From the NCBI GenBank assembly GCA_033239125.1, contig BSWB01000001.1, forward strand, positions 113,330,916-113,394,915: a stretch of DNA of 64,000 nucleotides. The letters are read 5' to 3'. Origin of the DNA: Fagopyrum homotropicum (Eukaryota > Streptophyta > Magnoliopsida > Caryophyllales > Polygonaceae). The position numbers were made by a program, and so were the translations under genes. This document shows positions 56,827 to 64,000 of the stretch, one piece after another; positions within the stretch are counted from its first letter, which is position 1, and each line of letters begins with the position of its first letter. The notes beneath the pieces were generated by a model, which had not been told where the DNA came from, made no database searches, and saw only the letters and a list, made by a program, of their open reading frames with translations.

Positions 56827-58846
56827 TGTAACGTCCGGAATTTTTATTCTGATCCTTGAGCGGTTTATTAACCTTACCGCGTTAGCGGCTCAGTTTTCCC
56901 GCAGACATGAGGTGTTGAGTAACGGAAATTATCTGAACCTCGTTCTGACTTTCCATTATCCCACCTTTTTCTTTTGGAACTTTTGTTGCTTGTACCAAGG
57001 AGACAAGGATGTCAGCTGACCCCTTGTTCCCCTCACCCTTAGAAGCTTGGCTTTTCCTTTTCCCCTCACACTTCTTTCATGTTGGTTTATTTTCTCTTCT
57101 TTCCTTCTCTTGAGCTCTCTTCCCTTTTCTCTATTTGGATCTCGTGGATGGTGGCCAGCAGTGGGAAGCTCTTGGATCCAGTTTGGTAAGCTTCTATTCA
57201 TCTCCCTCTTCTCCTTCCTTGCTAGATCATCTCTTCTTCTCTCCTTCTCCATTTCCGTGGATGAAGCTTTGGAAGTGAGTTCTTCTTGATCTTTGCATGC
57301 ATGTCTTCTAAGCTTTATTAGGTCGTGAGAGAGAGCCTTGATTCAGTGGATGATGTTTGGACAAGACCCTGCAAGAGAAGGAGGCCATTGGAGCTCAAGA
57401 TGCACACTCAAAGACGACCTTCTGCAGTTCGACCGCGAGGGCGGATCTTCAGAGCCACAGGGACGGCCATTGCACTGAACTGCAGGGGCGGCCAGCATGA
57501 GCCGCAGGGGCGGTCGTCTGGGCCGCAGGGGCGGTAACTGGCTCAACCAGCACACCCTTGCGGTCTTCTTCTCCCTTTCGTGGCCGTTCTTCCTTCTTCC
57601 GAACCGTGCCTTTGCTTGATGAGTGCCCTCCCTTGAGCTTGTGTTCTTTGATGATCCTAGAGAGTGTTATGTTACTATCATGATAGGTTTGGACATAGGA
57701 TGAATGAGAATGTCATCTAGTGGCTTTTGAGACCTTAGGCGAGTATGATGAGCATGTTTGACTTCATAGACTTGTAGGTTGTTCTTGGCTGTTGAGTATG
57801 AGCATATGAGAGTTAGTAGGCTGTTGAGAGATCACCTCAAGTATTGAGTAAGATAGGAGTGAGATAGATTCTAGGATGCGGTCCTAGAATGAGAGTCAAA
57901 CGATCTTACGTAGATCGTTTGTGTCAAATGTCTTAGACTTTTGAGTTGAGCGAGTTGTTCATATATATCCTCTTGTGAGCACGTTCTGGGATTCTCCCAA
58001 GGGAAGCAAGAGTGTTGTGAGTTGAGTGTGATGACGAGGTAAGTCTTCGAAATTATGTTGTTTGCCAAAGTGTTGGTGGTGTGTGTTTATTGTTTATATT
58101 ATAACAACCATGAAACCGGATCTAGGACGACCTTATATTATAATATTGGCCCAAGTGTATGATAACGAGCGGTGACAACACTGCGTTGCTCTTGCGGAGA
58201 GCTGGAGGGTTCTCGGCGACTAGCTCGGGCAGGTAGATGGCCAGATGCATCAGTGTCACTCCTTGACAGTGAGTAGGGACCGAGGCGAGATCATGCGGTG
58301 ATTCTCGTGTCACAATCGGAAGTTGAATTAGTAACGGGATATGACTTAATAAATAAAAAGATAATAAACCGGACTTGTGTGTTTTGATCATGTTGAGTGT
58401 TTTGTTTATTTACACGTGTTTGTGCCATAACCTTGTTTCTAATGCCTTGAATATTAGTTAACAGTTTTAAATCGCTCGAGTAGATGCCTTGTAGGTTAGG
58501 GATGCCGCCGAGTGAGGTGGAGAAGTGGGCAGCTGGGGTCTCCGTACATTATAGGACAGGGACGTTTTTAGGGTTATGTCTTTGTTTTGTTAGTTTGTGG
58601 TTTATACTTTATGATGTACGTTTCAGATATCGTTTTCGGAGTTGTGTTGTTTTGAGGACTCGGCTGAGTTTCCAAGTTGTACCTTTATTTTTGAATTGTT
58701 TGCATTGCATTAAAACGATTTTGAAATTTGCCTTTATTTGTTCCATGTTGGAAAGATCCGGTGAAATTGTTGTCAAGCTAAGGGTCGGGACCCATTTTGA
58801 GGTATCGTCCGTAGCATCCCGAGTCTTGCGGATTTGGAGTGTTACA
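56827..58846 (+). repeat. 5' LTR of chromovirus H
   Basis: 2,020 bp from TGTAACGTCCGG to GAGTGTTACA. Contains a pyrimidine-rich stretch (57045-57250), a GC-rich minisatellite (57430-57535) and the region 58071-58549 that is identical to the last bases of the window. Confidence 0.9.
57430..57535 (+). repeat. GC-rich minisatellite in chromovirus H LTR
   Basis: About five copies of a unit around gccgcaggggcggcc with spacing near 20-27 bp. The 3' LTR has the same array with changes at about 63209-63312. Confidence 0.78.
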
Positions 58847-58849
58847 AAG

Positions 58850-58862
58850 TGGTATCAGAGCC
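58850..58862 (+). promoter_or_regulatory. PBS of chromovirus H (tRNA-iMet)
   Basis: TGGTATCAGAGCC, three bases after the LTR end. Confidence 0.92.
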
Positions 58863-59030
58863 CTAGGTTGACAACAATGACACTCGCTATCTTCTAAAGG
58901 CCGAATAAGGAATAAACAGAACCCGTGACTTTTCGTTTTAAAAATCATATGCATGAGTCGGGTTTGGGTTAGAATGTACGGGACCACCACTCTTTCCGCA
59001 AACCTCAGCGACGTAGTTTATGGATTTCGG

Positions 59031-61029
<1,999 letters not shown>

Positions 61030-61345
61030 CGGGAAGTTCTTCTATGGTTATCAAGAAATGTGTGAGCCTACCAAGGAGGATAAGTACCCTCTCCCCGTAT
61101 TGGACGACTCGTTAGAACAAGTTGTGTGTGGTCACAATGTTTGATTAGATTGATTCGTAGTCATAATGTCACCTAGTTGGATGGAGAAAGGAAAAACAAC
61201 CTAAGTAAGACGACGTTTCGGACCGGTATGGTCGCTACAAGTGGTAGTGAAGCGTGGTGGACTCGCAAGTGCGATTGTTGAGTTGGCCTATATAGAAGTG
61301 CTTTCATCGGGTTTCTAAATCGAGTTGCGGTAATAACGATCGGTT
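61030..61345 (+). pseudogene. pol: Chromovirus H reverse transcriptase trace
   Basis: The frame 60962-61144 ends with KEDKYPLPVLDDSLEQV, which matches the RT block usually written KxxYPLPRIDDLxDQL. Within the next 100 bp, over two frames, come traces of the IDLxSGYH block and of KTTFRT-YG-Y, with stops. A weak FGL and RFVV trace follows near 61260-61340. The order and spacing fit a chromovirus RT palm. No catalytic YxDD can be read. A profile search in all frames would settle this. Confidence 0.55.
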
Positions 61346-62074
61346 TGTGGTTTTGGGTGGTCCCAAGGTGGACCCTAAGCTTATGTTTAAGGTCGCAGAT
61401 TAGTAAGCTATGTTGTATTGGGTGGACCGTAATCTAATGTTAAGAAATGACAGTCATTGGTGCATGAGTAGCACGGATGATTCTTATGTTCGGATTTCAT
61501 GGTGCTTTGTTGTACTCTAATAGCTGGAAGGAACAAGTTTGACATGGGACAACGATAATACAGATTACGCGTGATGTGCATAGTTATATAACGGGATGGG
61601 ACTTCCGTGGAGACCTCCTAAGAGCCGTAGTGGTGTTGAGAATATCTAGTTTATCAAACGAGAACGAGGTGGTAGTTTCGGTAATACCTCTAAGGTGTAT
61701 GGAAGAAGTATGCAGTATAGGTTGATGGGACATAACCGCCCAGATGCGGGATGGTTTCGACACTCCTTCCTTCTTGGGAAGACGGTTAGATCGTGGGTTC
61801 CGAGAGTGTACGGGGAGCTTGAATAGAAGTGGAATAGGTGAGTGACCACAGTCTGTTTTATTTGGCTCAAGCATTCAAGTCAAGGAGCTGTATGACATTA
61901 TGAATACATCCAAGCGGGCTTGTGATATGTTTGCGGTAACGAAGGAAGTTTTGCATGTGTGTATAGACGATTGTGGACAAATAAAGAAATGGACCATTGG
62001 AGGGTCGGGAGTAAGGCACCTTTACACACGCATTTATGATGAAGTCGATACCTTGTTATGAAGAGACATGCTAG
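61346..62074 (+). other. Chromovirus H interior without recognisable domain
   Basis: Where RNase H and the integrase core should be, only short frames occur. The distance between the RT trace and the integrase end is about 0.7 kb, against more than 2 kb in an intact element, so a large deletion is likely. Confidence 0.5.
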
Positions 62075-62200
62075 TCTCATACGGACCTTTTGGAGAAATT
62101 GGTGCGAGTTCGGAAGTGTTGTACCGGCTGGCATGGCCACCAGAAGTGCGGGACGTTCACTAGGTTTCACGTGTAATGGTTGAGGAAGTACATGTATGAC
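62075..62200 (+). pseudogene. int: Chromovirus H integrase C-terminal trace
   Basis: Reads GPFGEIGASSEVLYRLAWPPE, then a stop and a shift, in the pattern of the conserved chromovirus end GPF-I-xx-G-xxxYxLxLPP. This part lies between the integrase core and the chromodomain. No chromodomain could be read after it. Confidence 0.55.
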
Positions 62201-62552
62201 TTGAGATATGATGCTAGTGGTGTTGTTCGAGTGACAGATGAGGAGCCGACGAGGCTACCGGGAAGACGTGGGGTGATATGGATGAATGGGTTTTTGCAAT
62301 GATATAGTTACATCTAGATAGCGGATGAGTTAGGTTTATGTGCATATATAACTTTATGTGTTTGGTGCACGAGAGGGAATGTGTTGTGACCTTGGTTAGA
62401 TCTTGCCTTAGTATGCGATACGGTTCATGTGATTATGTTTGTAGGCCTTGCGAGGACTTGACGTGATTATACGAGGTTGGGATGGTCGTCGAGTAGAGAG
62501 TTGGAACGGTTACAATTCTGAGTGGTTACCGAGGTAGCTTTCCGAGAGTTAT

Positions 62553-62597
62553 GCGTTAGCAAGTTTCGGGACGAAACTTGTTTTTAGGGGGATTAGT
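62553..62597 (+). promoter_or_regulatory. PPT region of chromovirus H
   Basis: cgggacgaaacttg followed by tttttagggggattagt and the LTR start TGTAACGTCC at 62598. Same arrangement as in chromovirus G. Confidence 0.82.
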
Positions 62598-64000
62598 TGT
62601 AACGTCCGGAGTTCTTATTCCGATCCTTGAGCGGTTTATTTACCTTCCCACGTTAGCAGCTCATTTTTCCCGCAGGAACGAGGTGCTGAGTAACGGAAAT
62701 TATCCGAACCTCGTTCCGACTTTCTGTTATCCCGCCTTTGCTTTTGGACCTTTCATTGCTTGCACCAAGGAGACAAGGAGGTCAGCTGACCCCTTGTTCC
62801 CCTTACCCTTGACAGCTTGGCTTTTCCTTTCCCCTCACACTTCTTTCACGTTGGTTTATTTTCTCTTCTTCCCTTCTCTTGAGCTCTCTTCCCTTTTCTC
62901 TCTTTGGATCTCTTGGATAGTGGCCAGTAGTGGGAAGCTCTTGGATCCAGTTTGGTAAGCTTCTCTTCCTCTCCCTCTTCTCCTTCCTTGCTAGATCATC
63001 TCTTCTTCTCTCCTTCTCCATTTCCATGGATGAAGCTTTGCAAGTCGGTTCTTCTTGATCTTTGCATGCATGTGTTCTAAGCTCGATTAGGTCGTGAGGG
63101 AGAGCCTTGATTCAATGGATGATGTTTAGAGAAGACCCAACAATAGAAGGAGACCATTGGAGCTCAAGATCCACACTCAAAGACGAAGAAGACGACTTTC
63201 TGCAGTTTGACCGCGAGGGCGCATCTTCAGAGCCGCAGGGGCGGCCATTGCACTGAACCGCAGGGGCGGCCAGCATTAGCCGTAGGGGCGGTCCTCTGGG
63301 CCACAAGGGCGATCCTAGAATTAGAGTCAGACAATCTTGCGTGGATTGTTTGTGTGAGATGTCTTAGATTTTTGAGTTGAGCGAGTTATTGATATATATC
63401 CTATTGTGAGCAGGTTGTTAGCTTCTTCCCAAGGGAAGCAAGAGTGCTGTGAGTTGAGTGTGATGACGAGGTAAGTCTTCGGACTTACTTAGCTTTTATT
63501 CTTCATATTAGTTGCGATGTGTGTTGGTGGTGTGTGTTTATTGTTTATATTATAACAACCATGAAACCGGATCTAGGACGACCTTATATTATAATATTGG
63601 CCCAAGTGTATGATAACGAGCGGTGACAACACTGCGTTGCTCTTGCGGAGAGCTGGAGGGTTCTCGGCGACTAGCTCGGGCAGGTAGATGGCCAGATGCA
63701 TCAGTGTCACTCCTTGACAGTGAGTAGGGACCGAGGCGAGATCATGCGGTGATTCTCGTGTCACAATCGGAAGTTGAATTAGTAACGGGATATGACTTAA
63801 TAAATAAAAAGATAATAAACCGGACTTGTGTGTTTTGATCATGTTGAGTGTTTTGTTTATTTACACGTGTTTGTGCCATAACCTTGTTTCTAATGCCTTG
63901 AATATTAGTTAACAGTTTTAAATCGCTCGAGTAGATGCCTTGTAGGTTAGGGATGCCGCCGAGTGAGGTGGAGAAGTGGGCAGCTGGGGTCTCCGTACAT
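62598..64000 (+). repeat. 3' LTR of chromovirus H, cut by window end
   Basis: 1,403 bp present. Lacks about 350 bp of the 5' LTR (57535 to about 57880). Its first 920 bp differ from the 5' LTR at about one base in ten, but 63522-64000 is identical to 58071-58549. Confidence 0.9.

Noticed and set aside
58122..58391. 89-codon ORF found twice with identical protein (also 63573-63842)
   Set aside because: It is antisense within the LTR of chromovirus H. Identity reflects the 479-bp identical tract, not a gene.

Overview
The window is nuclear heterochromatin-like DNA from a flowering plant, most likely a eudicot. It is AT-rich and appears to consist entirely of nested LTR retrotransposons. I see no host gene, rRNA gene or tRNA gene. 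Two Ty3/gypsy lineages are recognisable. The first is Athila-type: primer-binding site (PBS) TGGCGCCGTTGCCGGGGA for tRNA-Asp, gag-pro-RT-RH-IN, then a third ORF in the env position. The second is Tekay/Del-like chromoviruses: LTRs of 2-3 kb starting TGTAAC and ending TTACA or CATTACA-like, PBS TGGTATCAGAGC for initiator tRNA-Met, and a polypurine tract (PPT) behind a CGGGACGAAACTT block. The letters below are mine.

Layout. Athila-A (+, 1-10649, left end outside) is inserted in the gag of chromovirus E (-, 10650-15798). E also holds a solo Athila LTR (10758-12516). E itself is inserted in the gag of Athila-D (-, 15799-22384), which also holds a chromovirus solo LTR (16303-19751) containing a MITE-like foldback element. 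Athila-D abuts an old Athila LTR fragment (22385-22970). Chromovirus F (+) starts at 22971 and is split three times: Athila-B (-, 23427-34593, complete) sits in its 5' LTR, Athila-C (+, 37746-55735, complete) in its internal region, and chromovirus H (+, 56827 to beyond 64000) further downstream. Athila-C in turn carries chromovirus G (-, 39725-48852, complete, the youngest by LTR comparison). Target-site duplications (TSDs) read by eye: ttgtg for G, acaac for Athila-C, ccctt for the solo LTR at 16303, and cttat/cttct (one mismatch) for Athila-B.

Coding capacity. Every gene seen is a retroelement gene and every one is broken by stops, frameshifts, insertions or deletions. The least damaged are the 283-codon gag start of Athila-D, the RT-RNase H frames of Athila-A and Athila-B, and the inverted RT-RH-IN of Athila-C (one internal stop before chromovirus G splits it). 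Intact elements would express gag-pol from the LTR promoter, prime minus-strand DNA on tRNA-Asp or tRNA-iMet, prime plus-strand DNA at the PPT and integrate with a 5-bp TSD. None here looks autonomous.

The most interesting signals are non-coding: a recurring dyad CCACGGCCGTGG, a 56-bp block conserved in the 3' region of three Athila elements, a second PPT-like module at a constant ~1.25 kb from the 3' LTR, four phased ACCGGGTAAGTCTC motifs in one Athila LTR lineage, an LTR hairpin with a compensatory base-pair change, and an inversion in Athila-C with signs of template switching. I did not find a clearly new gene system.
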